Positions 21,072-32,300 of a stretch of DNA of 64,000 nucleotides are shown here, piece after piece (position 1 is the stretch's first letter; each line of letters starts with the position of its first letter). The position numbers and the translations under genes were made by a program. The stretch lies in contig CBFFRP010000527.1 of the NCBI GenBank assembly GCA_965644295.1, positions 22,321 to 86,320 on the forward strand, given 5' to 3'. The DNA comes from Paraphysomonas bandaiensis. Lineage: Eukaryota > Chrysophyceae. The notes under the pieces are model-generated. The model saw only the letters and a program-made list of their open reading frames with translations, did no database searches and was not told where the DNA came from.

Positions 21072-23013
21072 CACTTCATTTAATTTGTAAATTTTGATGT
21101 CAATGAAGTATTCTTGTTTGTGAGAGTGTATGCTTTGTATATATGATAGCTGACCAGTCGTTTGCCTATGAATTAATAAACTTGCCATGCTCCAGTTGGC
21201 AATGATGCGAATACTTTTAAAGTGAAACAATACATACCCAATATCTTGGCCAATCTACAGTATTCGTATGTTCCGATTGCTTCATCAACGAAGTATTTAT
21301 ATGCTGCCTTTGTTACCTAGTTTGATTATATCTGCTCAATAAACTTCCTCTGGATAACGAAAGAAACTAAACTCACGATGTAATAATAATTTTAAAGTAT
21401 ATGGTGTGAACTTGAAATTACTTTTGTAGAAGTCGTATTCATAAGTATTCACTATCTTCTCAGTGTCGGTCTAATTATATCCATGAAGTTTGATCGCTCT
21501 TAGATTACGTAAATAGTATTCACTACGAGTTCCTGTACAGGGACATTAACTGATAATATCGAAGGTGGTATGTCAGCTTATTAATTATTAGTACCTGAAT
21601 AAATTATTAATTATTGTAATTGTGAACAGTGAACAGTACTTCAATTAGTGGTTGAGCTATTGTAAACAGCATTACTCATTTAGCTGCCTAAGTATAGAGT
21701 TCTAAATGTAGAATATATAATATATTTAATTGAGGTTCATACGTTGTACAATGTTCAATGTAAACTAATCTTATCCACTATTACACAAATAGAGTTTTAT
21801 ATTTGTAGCAAGTCCAAAGCTAATACAAATATTGATGATAAATATGTTATTGTCGTTATGTGAACGTAATAGACTGTTAGCATTAGGAAAATGAAGCTGT
21901 AAACGAGACTTCTTCTCTCAGAGTCTGATATAATAGATCCTGAAAATACATAAATAAGATATCCCTCAATGTGTCTAAGTATTTCTTATTTATGTTACGG
22001 CTATAATCACTCTATCCTCATAACTGCTTCTATCGTCATTGTCACCTCGAGTGATATCACGGTGTACATATATACATATACTGTACTCTCTCTCCTTAAC
22101 TGTATTGTTGTTGCTAATCATATGAATGAAATGATCTTACATTACAATAAACAACAGTGACAGCAACTGACAGTGACTGACAGTAACAGTAGCAACAGTA
22201 TCTTTCTTCATATAGTTTCAGTATAGACTCATATCATAACACACTGAGCTAACTGACTCATATATATATATATATATATACGTATAATCAGTCTGATATT
22301 CGGATCTTTTAATTTGACATACTCATGAAGTTACTCAGGAATTTTCTTGGTAAATTCTGTGAGGATTCTGTATTTATATCGGATGGATGTTGTGTTTATC
22401 GGCTGTGGATTTGATGATATTACCATGCTATGAAGATGATGAGTTGGTGAATAACATTTTCTTTAAAGTTAATTATAGAATATGACTGTGAAAGTGATTA
22501 ATGAGGTCGGTTTGGGTCGATATGAGCGACATGCTGTTTAATAGAAACCGGCCGGCAGGCAGTGAGAATAGAATCCATCTCCAGAAATGAGGAGTATGTT
22601 GGAGATTATGGACCAAAATTATGAGTTTTACACTTCTTTTGATACGAAAACACAAAAATTGATGTTTTCTTTCTATATATTGCTGTTTTTTTGGCAATGG
22701 ACATTTATGGTAGTATACTATACATACTCTGTATTATGAGTAGAATTTTTGATAGCAGGAGCAGTACGATAGTAGTCCACATCAAGCTGCTGTGTGTGTA
22801 TATATCCATATGTTCATAGAAGATATACGTATGCTAACCATATAGATATACATATACAGCGTACTCCTATAGAACTATGTATATTCAAGTGCAACTTCTA
22901 CTTGATTCCAAAAATAGCGTATGTTTTATCACCATAACTCGACTGCTTCTGAAGGTACTCAGCACTGTACGCACTCTGCACTGCTTCATATAAGTGTGGT
23001 ATCTATATAGAAT
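21072..23013. other. Long AT-rich intergenic region
   Basis: Nearly 2 kb without a convincing gene. It contains a short (TA)n run near 22259-22280 and a CAGTGACAG/CAGTAACAG stutter at about 22157-22200. The last few hundred bases should hold the promoter of the Rho exchange factor gene. Confidence 0.45.
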
Positions 23014-25137
23014 ATGGATAATAGTTCAAGTAATAGTATTAATGAGAATGATAGTGACTGTGATGAAATATCTGATACAGTAATTCGATCATCTAAATGG
23101 ACTCGTCCATCTACATGTGCTGAACTGCAGATGATAACTGATGAAGACGCAGATCTACATGGTTTAAGTGATATTAAGGCTCTCACTCAACTAGAAACAG
23201 AGTCCTTATCATCCCCATCATATGAAACATTATCAGTAAATAGTCAGAAGTGTGAAAAGATACTTAAGAGACTGTTATGTACTATACGAGAGCTGCTACA
23301 GACGGAGCTCACATATGTGAATGACTTACAGTGTATCACCACTTTATTGCATGATTACTCTTTTGGAGTATATGAAAGTGTACGAAATTTTGTGTCTTCA
23401 AGTTCGTTTTCTGCGTTTCAAGTGGCAATCGAGTGTGCAACGGCCATTGGTTTTGAATTCCTTCGCGATCTGGAGGATGAGTTAACCCAAATTGGTACGA
23501 TCGAATCTTCTCCATCTGAGAACTTCTTACCCTTGATACTCATGGTCGAAGCAATATCTAAATTGTTTATTCGACACGCCCCACTGCTTACTCAATATCG
23601 CCATATAATTCGTTATCACAACCCCATTATTACACTGTATTCTTCATTATATGAAAACCCAGATTTCAAGAGTTATGTGGGGAGTCTTGAAGATTCTCGG
23701 GGACACTCTTTTTTGTCATTGTCAATTAAACCTGTTCAGCGGTTACCGCGTTATATTCTATTTACCAAAGAAATAATTAATACTCTTAATTCGTTATCTG
23801 AATCCGACGTCCATGTGGAGCATAATCCCATTATTCTACGAGCCCTAAAGAGCATGAAAAATGCGAACACCAGCCTTTCAGATTGTGCTGTTGGGTGTAA
23901 TAATGCCATGCGGAAGTACGAAGACCTTAGCAAGCTTCATATTATTGATGCTGCTCTGAAGAGAGGTGACGGGCAGAAGTTTTCTGTAGTTCATCCGAAT
24001 CGTGAGTGCGTAACGGAAGGGGTTCTGCGAAGGCACCACAAGCGTTCGGGTATGAAGGCGCACAACGCGTATTTGTTCTCAGATTGTTTATTGATAGCTT
24101 CGAGTATTGGGAAAAGTTTAATTTTAGATATTGTTATACCTTTGGGTATGAACTGTGGCACTCAGTGCATGCCTATGTGCACCTGGATACAATCTGCCAG
24201 CGATGCTAAAGAGAGTTCATGTGGCATAGTTATTTTAGGGAAGAAGCCATATTATTTTATGGCTAATCACGAGGAGGCGAAAAATATATGGATCAGAGGA
24301 ATCCAATCTGTGTTATATCGTAACGAAGCGAATTTTGACGTCATACAGGCCCATCAATGTGTAAAAATTACGAACACGCTAGTAACTTTATGCAAAATTC
24401 ACGAATGTGATTTAGTAGCCAATAAAGTGGACAAATCGAAAACAAGAAGTGCCATTTATTTACAAGCCAATTGGTGGAAGTTGCTCCATATATTAGAACA
24501 TGCTGAATCGTCATGTCCCAAAGAGTTATCAGCATCAGTGTCACGTATCCGTAATGATGTTGTCAAGCTGCTGGATATCGTACATGAACGTGTGGAAAAA
24601 TGTTTTCAAATGAAGAATAACTGCTCTTTGATGTCCTTATTTGATTCTGGTCCTATAGGCAGCTACCCTATTGCTTGTGGGTATATGTATGATGTACCGA
24701 AGAAAAATACAACGTTATCTTCTCCGACTGAGCTGGTGCGTCCGACAATTTTGAAAGTGTTCTTATTTTCTGATGTTTTACTCGTTGGCACTGTTAATGG
24801 TCAATATGGAAAAGATTGTAGATACTACTTTCATATTCCAGTTCAAGATATAGCGGTCCGAAGCATGACAAACGACCCCGACGGGTTGGGTATTTTATTG
24901 GTTGACACTGGGGTAGTAAATTCTAGAAGTCTTGTATCATCGTTGTGGAATAACGAAATTCGGGAACGAGTGATTTTGGCATCAAGCGTTTCCCAAAAGT
25001 TCTATTGGATTTCACTGTTGACAGAAACGATTCGTGCACGTATTTCGTCTAAAACTGATATCGACATGACAAATGTGCATGAAGTCACAGGGGGGCACGA
25101 CGATACTTGGAAATATAGCAGCACTATTCCGAATTAA
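23014..25137 (+). CDS. Rho guanine nucleotide exchange factor, DH-PH-PH
   Basis: A 707-residue single-exon frame. Residues 1-80 are acidic and Ser-rich. The DH domain covers about 84-312: its first conserved region is CTIRELLQTELTYVNDL (89-105) and its third, the catalytic signature, is SLSIKPVQRLPRYILFTKEI (235-254). A PH domain follows (about 330-435, with GVLRRHHKRSGMKAHNAYLF at 336-355). After a helical linker there is a second PH-like segment (about 550-690, with LKVFLFSDVLLVGTV). DH domains load GTP onto Rho/Rac/Cdc42 GTPases, and PH domains place the enzyme on phosphoinositide membranes. The order resembles the FGD family, but no FYVE zinc finger lies between the two PH domains. The upstream stretch has no in-frame ATG nearer than the one used. 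Family call is firm; the GTPase target is unknown. Confidence 0.88.
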   Translation: MDNSSSNSINENDSDCDEISDTVIRSSKWTRPSTCAELQMITDEDADLHGLSDIKALTQLETESLSSPSYETLSVNSQKCEKILKRLLCTIRELLQTELTYVNDLQCITTLLHDYSFGVYESVRNFVSSSSFSAFQVAIECATAIGFEFLRDLEDELTQIGTIESSPSENFLPLILMVEAISKLFIRHAPLLTQYRHIIRYHNPIITLYSSLYENPDFKSYVGSLEDSRGHSFLSLSIKPVQRLPRYILFTKEIINTLNSLSESDVHVEHNPIILRALKSMKNANTSLSDCAVGCNNAMRKYEDLSKLHIIDAALKRGDGQKFSVVHPNRECVTEGVLRRHHKRSGMKAHNAYLFSDCLLIASSIGKSLILDIVIPLGMNCGTQCMPMCTWIQSASDAKESSCGIVILGKKPYYFMANHEEAKNIWIRGIQSVLYRNEANFDVIQAHQCVKITNTLVTLCKIHECDLVANKVDKSKTRSAIYLQANWWKLLHILEHAESSCPKELSASVSRIRNDVVKLLDIVHERVEKCFQMKNNCSLMSLFDSGPIGSYPIACGYMYDVPKKNTTLSSPTELVRPTILKVFLFSDVLLVGTVNGQYGKDCRYYFHIPVQDIAVRSMTNDPDGLGILLVDTGVVNSRSLVSSLWNNEIRERVILASSVSQKFYWISLLTETIRARISSKTDIDMTNVHEVTGGHDDTWKYSSTIPN

Positions 25138-26269
25138 TCTGTGGTTAATATGGGCGACACTTATTAGAGTTCAATCCAACTCTCTACTTATTAAGTATTT
25201 TACTTATATAGAAAAATTAATTGATAACTAATTTTATCGAATTCTGATTCCAATGTTGATAAAGGAGAGTTGGAATCATAGCGGGTAAAACCCTGTAGTT
25301 AACGGTATTGATTGAAGATACTGTGGAAGGTTAACATCTTGCGATCGAATAACATGGAGTACATTTCGGCTCATTCAATTCACTATATAATACCATTAAT
25401 TTACACCTGTAGTCTATAATGTTGAAAGCTCGTCACTATATACATCATGAGATTGACTTCATCGAATAACAGATGTTTCGAACGTTTCAAGACTTGGATT
25501 TAAAAATAATAAATTAAATAATTATTACTAAATGTTGCTAATTAAATGGCTGGCTTAATAGGTAGCATCTTAAGATGTACAGCTACTGATCATAGGTACG
25601 AATACAGTATCTGTTAGCGTAGAAGAACTTGGATGTATGTACACTGCTACAGTCACTTTATCATTATTAATCATAATTTTTTGACAGTAAAGAGGCGGTA
25701 TACACTTTAACCTCAGCACACAAAAAAACGTCAAACGTCACTGACAAATATCAAACTGAGCTCTACCACAACCGTCGTCGTGATACACAGCATAACCTGA
25801 TTGCAGATACCCAACGGCTTTGAAATATTCAAGTGTAGTGTAGTGCGAAGGACGTGTGTGCAATAATAAACTCATACAGGGAACAGAGGTGAGTGTATGC
25901 AAGAATTATATGTGGTCAAGAGGTATACAGTATGAAATGTTTACTCCTTTGCGTTGGTGTGCTCTTGATGTTGATGTCTTGAAGTCTATAGCATGACCAA
26001 TCCTGGTCAAATGACTACTACTAACCCAACTTTTAAGAGCATAAAACTATTATCAAGTGTTTGCTATGTGTATGGAAAAGGATTAGAATAGTTTAGAAGA
26101 TTTTTCTTACTTAATTCTAATTTTAGAATTCGTAATAATATACAATAAAATATTAAGTTGAAATATTGAAAACACACACCGTAAATGCGATTAATATCCC
26201 AACAAGCAAGAAGTAAATCAGGTCAGGAGGGGATGCTTCTGTCTCATTTTAGTTAACGTCGTCTGTTAA
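25138..26269. other. AT-rich intergenic region
   Basis: No gene recognised. The 3' untranslated region of the Rho exchange factor should occupy the first part. Reading frames are short and compositionally random. Confidence 0.45.
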
Positions 26270-27150
26270 CTTTGGCAATCAGATGGAGAAGAACAGCTTG
26301 ATCCGGATGATGTTCGAGTACAATTTCAAGATTTAATTTGTTAGTACCTGAGATAATATATAGTATACCACCTGGGTGCTGATACGGATACTGTTCAACA
26401 GTGCAGATGGTACGGAAAAAGAACTGAACCGTGTGAAAAAGCACAGGTGCAACAAATCATGTATCTGCTGATAAAGGTGAATTAAATTATGAAGAGTAAA
26501 TGATGATGAGGAAGACGAGGTCTCTCTTTTCCTTATAAAAAACAACCGAATGCGCAAGAAAGCACGCACCGAACTGCCAATATGATATCGTTGTGTGAAT
26601 TATCTGTATAGCACTATACTAATATGTGCTGTGAAAGTTAAGATTGTTATGATAACACCTAGACACCAGATTGTTTTGTGCTAATCGACCGCTTTGGGAT
26701 GGAATTATTGTAGTTCATAAAGTTATTTGGAAAATCAATATAATAGAAGGTAATATATGCCAATAATTGAATGTTTGGTAAAAAATCGTAATTATTATTG
26801 TTGGATAACTATTACCAATTAATTGCTAAAGTTAATTTTTACACAATCCTGGTAGCTACATTTTACAGAACAATAAGCTGGTAAGGCACATTGATATATT
26901 ACCGGTTCTCTATTGCCCTAATGGACGTCTTCACTCCTTCTATGATTATGATGCTCGACGCTTATGAGATGAAGAAAGAATCTCAACTTGCATTGACTGC
27001 GAAGATAATGTTCCATGTGTTGCATGTGTAATTTTGTACGATGCCTGCAATCATAAATTTATGATTTGAAAATGTTGTCGTGGTTGTGTGAAAAATATAG
27101 CGACTTACAATTTAGTATACAATCATAATATATGTATGAATTTGAATTTC
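26270..27150 (+). pseudogene. Remains of a degenerate multi-exon gene, Cys-rich at its end
   Basis: Four exon-like segments lie in order, some bordered by plausible splice sites. They are about 26275-26335 (DGEEQLDPDDVRVQFQDLIC, then stops), 26385-26481 (contains QCRWYGKRTEPCEKAQV, then a GTGAAT donor), about 26670-26751 (ANRPLWDGIIVVHKV, preceded by CACCAG and followed by GTAATA) and about 26872-27150 (preceded by TTTTACAG). The last has a run of Cys residues (CIDCEDNVPCVACV, then KCCRGCV) like a zinc-binding module. It is broken by two in-frame TGA codons, and the second segment's frame also holds TAG and TAA. I do not recognise the family. Part of the third segment recurs at 39770-39830 (ANRHLWDEIVVQK). 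Alternatively it is a live gene whose true exon borders I have misplaced. Confidence 0.35.
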
Positions 27151-27427
27151 TAGTGGAGAATTTTTTATAACGTGGTCAAATACTGCCAATACTGGGAAAT
27201 CATACTGCTGTGCCGTATAAAGCTCAGATCATTACGTTGAGTGTTGAGTGTACACATAACGTATAATGATGACTTGCAAACACTGCAACTGCATCCGCAC
27301 ATTTCGGGTAGTTCCATTCTACGGTTACTGTATGAAAGACAACATAATCTCTATAAGAATTGTACAGGCAATCTGTTTGGTTGGAATTAGATATTAATAA
27401 GGCCATCTGTTGGACATCTACTAACTA

Positions 27428-28756
27428 TTATTTAGCTACTTTTTTCTTCTTTGGTTTCTTCGTTGGATTAAAAGCATAGGTGTTCGGAGGTGGTGAGGTG
27501 GGTGCTGCCGCTTTCGAAACAGTCTTCTTTGTGCCATCCGCCTGTATAACTTCGACGGGAGATTCTTTTTGCGTAATTACCTGTACATATGTTAGGCGAA
27601 CTGTAGGTCCAATCATCAATGCGACATCAAGTTTAAAGTACCTGGATTATATTTGTGATCGGGTTCGTTTTAAACAGAGGCAATGGCACGGTCTTAGGTG
27701 GTTTCCGAATATCGAGCATCTTTGATAGCGTCTCAGTGCGCAGGACGAGCGACTGTGTTACCGTCAAGGCATTGTTTGCTATCCAGTAGATGAGTAAACC
27801 CTGATGCATATGTGGTTAGGGGGATTGACGGGGCATGAAAAACTCAACATAGAATGAAGGGAACACGTAGGATAGTCAATAATGGGTCATAAATCACATG
27901 ACCCCAATACAGTGTACTCAAGTGGGTATTCACAGATGTAACTCACCGAAGAGAATTGGCTCGATATGGGGATCATAGCAAGGGAGAGTGCTCGCATACC
28001 CATCACAAATCTCGGGTCTGATGGTCTCATGCCATCCGCATTGAGCTCGAACATTAGAAACATAGATACAGCACTTGCAGTAGGTAGCACATAGTAAGGG
28101 TCGGCTGCACTAAGATCAGTTAACCACAGTGGTCCCCCCGTGCAGTAGTCCGGACAATACTCACCCATTTTACGTAGCCCCATAAAAAATGCGATCATAG
28201 GAGGAATCTGTATTAAACCTGCCACAATCGACAGCATCGGACTAAAGTTGTGTTTCTTATATAATGCCTTGCTTTCACGTGCATAAAAAGTGTTATCTTT
28301 TATGCTAGTCATGTCTAACTTCGACTTCATTTTTTCTAGTTGGGGTGTTACTTCCACTCGGCGTGATCCCTGCTGCAGAGCGACCACACCAAAAGGCAAC
28401 AAAGCGAATCTAAATGCAACTGTAGACAAGATAATCGCTTGCCAATACGGTACATCGCATGCAACATGAATATTATCAATCAGCATAACGGCCAAATCTG
28501 ATGGATTATATATACTCAAATCAGACACAGACAATACACTATCCGACACAGAGACATCACCAGCAGCAGGCACTGCTTCATCAATTGAACCCTTTGAATT
28601 AGATAGAGTGTCTGTTGGTAATGAATCTTTATCAGTATTGAAACATGGAGGAGTGGATGATATGCATCGAGCTGTAGGGGCTATCAGGGAGGGTCGAAGA
28701 GAGCTTCTTGATAGGATTTTACCCAGAGGTTTTGTCCTTAAAAGTAAGGAGTTCAT
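27428..28756 (-). CDS. OXA1: Mitochondrial inner-membrane insertase OXA1, 3 exons
   Basis: Exons 28756-27947, 27800-27642 and 27580-27428 join in phase 0 to give 373 residues ending in TAA. The N-terminus (1-40) is rich in Arg, Ser and Leu with no acidic residues before Asp41, typical of a mitochondrial presequence. The YidC/Oxa1/Alb3 fold follows: a helix with PYWQAIILSTVAFRFALLPF (103-122), a charged loop with QLEKMK, then MLSIVAGLIQIPPMIAFFMG (174-193), further helices at about 219-236 and 250-267, and the last helix GLLIYWIANNALTVTQS across the exon 1/2 junction. The tail is Lys-rich (KKPKKKKVAK), as in mitochondrial Oxa1, where it binds the ribosome. The protein inserts mitochondrially made and some imported proteins into the inner membrane. 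A plastid Alb3 is less likely because no bipartite leader is visible. It is head to head with the RING-armadillo gene. Confidence 0.92.
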
Positions 28757-29331
28757 GTTTTATTTTAACCGTGTAATGTGTGGTTTAGTTATATATGTTG
28801 GTAAGAGTGAGTGAGAGGGAATGTTTATGGTTACCAATACCCATACATACATATATGCATACACGGTACATGCGTACATATATATGCATCGCTGGGAAGT
28901 GTGGTATGTGTATTACCACAGTATACTTCTAGACTACTTTCCATCGTCCTGTATGTATGTATGTATGTATGTATGTATGTATGTATGTATGTATGTACGT
29001 AGGTCGGTAGGTATGTATGTATGTATGTATGTATGTATGTATGTATGTATGTATGTATGTATGTAGTATGTAGAGCAGTACATACAGCAGTATGTATGCA
29101 GGTAGAAAGGTACAGGTACGAAGGTAGGTAGGTACAGGTAGAAGGTACGTATGTATGTATGTATGTATGTACGTATAGGTATGTAGATTCTGTAGATACG
29201 TATGTATGTGGTGTACATGATATGTGTGTGTGTACATAATCGGATAGAGAGATCCTCATTCTCACTGGTGTTGCAGGTCAGGAGGTGGGAGGAGTTTCCT
29301 CCCTGTTCAGTCTTAATTTCTTTCATCTGAT
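28757..29331. promoter_or_regulatory. Head-to-head promoter region of OXA1 and the RING-armadillo gene
   Basis: This 575-bp spacer is dominated by TGTA-type repeats and contains the presumed promoters of both genes. Beyond the microsatellite, 29064-29230 continues with diverged GTA/GTAC/GGTA-rich sequence that looks like a decayed extension of the array. Confidence 0.5.
28951..29063. repeat. (GTAT)n microsatellite with one interruption
   Basis: Runs of GTAT at 28951-28996 and 29011-29063, separated by a GTACGTAGGTCGGTA-type interruption. It is the same tetranucleotide class as the array at 16421-16680. Frames read through it are artefacts. Confidence 0.95.
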
Positions 29332-32300
29332 ATGGAGTGTCCGATTTGTCGTTATGATTTCACTGATGCGGGAGAGCATGACCCTCGAAGCTTACCCTGT
29401 GGACACACTCTATGCGTCACATGCTTACGTCAATTGAGAGCATCTACATGTCCGACATGCTGCACACGTTTTCCAAGTGATATTAATAAAATTCCAAGAA
29501 ATTTCACTGTGATTGACTTTTGTCGTCTTTTGCCTTCCTCATCCAATCAGAAGCGTCCATTTTGTGATACAGAAGACTTCGAACAAATTAATATAAACAT
29601 AATAAAAAAAGACGAAGTGTTAAGACGCATGAGTTCGATCAGACGTGAGTCGCAAGCCATCAAAGAAGAGATCAGAGACACACTGGAACACGTCAATGAG
29701 TTACAGTCGAATTGTTCGCGTTTAGATTCTGAGTATGAGACTCTCTGTAGTGAAAAGGAACAAATTCAGTCTCTAATTTTACAGTTACAGAGTCGAACTC
29801 TTGTAAATAACATGCAGCAGCATGCTCTTCCAGCCCCCCCATTAACAGGAGAAGGAACAAGTGTTTCCTCAGGATATAGTCATGAGAGAACAAGTGAATA
29901 TGATGAGATTATTCGGTTGATTGCATTGTTACGTGAGGGCAGTGCAGAGGATAAGATTGAGGCGGCAAGGGCGCTTTTGAATCTCACTGTTTACGCCGAT
30001 AACAGTGTCAGCATTGCTCGCGAGGGCGGTATATCTGCTTTGATAACATTGTTACGTGAGGGCTGTGCAGTGGGTAAGCGTCTGGCGGCAGGGGCACTTT
30101 GGGGCCTTGCTCGAAACGCCGATAACAGTGTCAGCATTGCTCACGAAGGTGGTATAGCTGCATTGATTGCATTATTACGTGGGGGCTGTGCAGAGGGCAA
30201 GGGTCAGGCAGCAGGAGCGCTTCGTGTCCTTGCTCGAAACGCCGATTACTGTGTTAGCATTGCTTCTGAGGGCGGTATAGCTGCATTGATTGCGTTGTTA
30301 CGTGAGGGCAGTGTAGACGGTAAGCGATCGGCGGTAGGGGCGCTTTGGGGCCTTGCTCGAAACGCCGATAACAGTGTCAGCATTGCTTCTGAGGGCGGTA
30401 TAGCTGTATTGATTGCATTGTTGCGTGAGGGCAGTCCAATGGGAAAGGTTGAGGCGGCAGGGGCGCTTCGTGTCCTTGCTACAAACGCTGATAACAATGT
30501 CAGCATTGCTCATGAGGGCGGCATAGCTGCATTGATTGCATTGTTACGTGAGGGCAATGCAGAGGGTAAGCGATTGGCGGCAGGAGCGCTTTGGGGCCTT
30601 GCTCGGAATGCCGATAACAGAGTCAGCATTGCTCGCGAAGGCGGTATAGCTGTATTGATTGCATTGTTACGTAGGGGCTGTGTAGAGGGTAAATTTCAGG
30701 CGGCAGGGGCACTTTGGGACATTGCTGCAGACACCAATAACAGTGGCAGCATTGCTCGTGAGGGCGGTATAACTGCATTGATTGCCTTCTTGCGTGAGGG
30801 CTGTGCAAAAGGTAAACGTCAGGCTGCAGGGGCGCTAGGTATCCTTGCTACAAATGCTGACAACAGAGTCAACATTGCTCGCGAGGGCGGTGTAGCTGCA
30901 TTGATTACATTGTTGCGTGAGGGCAATGCAGAGGGTAAGCGTCTGGCAGCAGAGGCGTTAAGGAACCTCGCTGAAAACGATGACAACAATATATGTATTG
31001 CTTGTGAGGGCGGTATACCTCCTTTGATTGCATTGTTGTGTGAGGGCAGTACAGAGGGCAAGTCTACGGCAGCTGCGGCGCTCGGTATCCTTGCTGCAAA
31101 CGCCAACAACAGTATCAACATTGCTCGCGAGGGTGGTGTAGCTGCATTGATTGCATTGTTATGCGAGGGCAATGCAGAGGGCAAACATGTTGCAGCCGCG
31201 GCGCTTGGTTCCCTTGCTGCTAACGCTGAGAACAGTGTCTGCATTGCTTGTGAGGGCGGTATACCTCCTTTGATTGCATTGTTGTGTGAGGGCAATGCAG
31301 AGGGTAAGTGTCTGGCAGCAGAAACGTTAAGGACCCTCGCTATAAACGCCGATAACAGTGTCAGCATTGCTTCTGAGGGCGGTATTCCTCCATTGATTGC
31401 ATTGTTGCGCGCGGGCTGTGCAGAGGGTAAACGTCAGGCTGCAGGAGCGCTCAGGAACCTCTCTCTAAATGCTGTTAACAGTGTCAACATTGCTCGCGAG
31501 GGCGGTGTAGCTGCATTGATTACATTGTTGCGTGAGGGCAATGCAGAGGGTAAGCGTCTGGCAGCAGGGGCGTTAAGGAACCTCGCTGAAAACGCAGATA
31601 ACAAAATCAGCATTGCTTGTGAGGGTGGTATACCTCCTTTGATTGCATTGTTGCGTGAGGGCTGTGCAGAGGGTAAACGTCAGGCTGCAGGGGCGCTAAG
31701 GACTCTCTCTCTAAATGCTGTTAACAGTGTCAACATTGCTCGCGAGGGCGGTGTAGCTGCATTGATTACATTGTTGCGTGAGGGCAATGCAGAGGGTAAG
31801 CGTCTGGCAGCAGAAACGTTAAGGAACCTCGCTGAAAACGATGACAACAATATATGTATTGCTTCTGAGGGCGGTATACCACTTCTGATTACATTGTCGC
31901 GTGCGGGCTGTGCAGAGGGTAAACGTCAGGCTGCAGGAGCGCTAAGGACCCTCTCTCTAAATGCTGTTAACAGTGTCAACATTGCTCGCGAGGGCGGTGT
32001 AGCTGCATTGATTACATTGTTGCGTGAGGGCAATGCAGAGGGTAAGCGTGTGGCAGCAGAAGCGTTAAGGAACCTCGCTGAAAACGATGACAATAATATA
32101 TGTATTGCTTGTGAGGGCGGTATACCACTTCTGATTACATTGTTGCGTACGGGCTGTGCAGAGGGTAAACGTCAGGCTGCAGGGGCGTTAAGGAACCTCG
32201 CTGGAAACGATGGCAACAATATATGTATTGCTTCTGAGGGTGGTATACCTCCTTTGATTACATTGTTGCGTGAGGGCAATGCAGAGGGTAAACGTCAGGC

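Noticed and set aside
24030-24065. Similarity between the Rho exchange factor coding sequence near 24040 and the dispersed-repeat block encoding TTQAFGYEWAE
   Set aside because: The match is short and in a conserved PH-domain position read in another frame, so chance resemblance is the simpler explanation.
26270-27150. TGA read as tryptophan, which would open part of the degenerate gene
   Set aside because: The EEP phosphatase-like and sulfotransferase-like genes end in TGA at the expected family length, and the segment also contains TAG and TAA.
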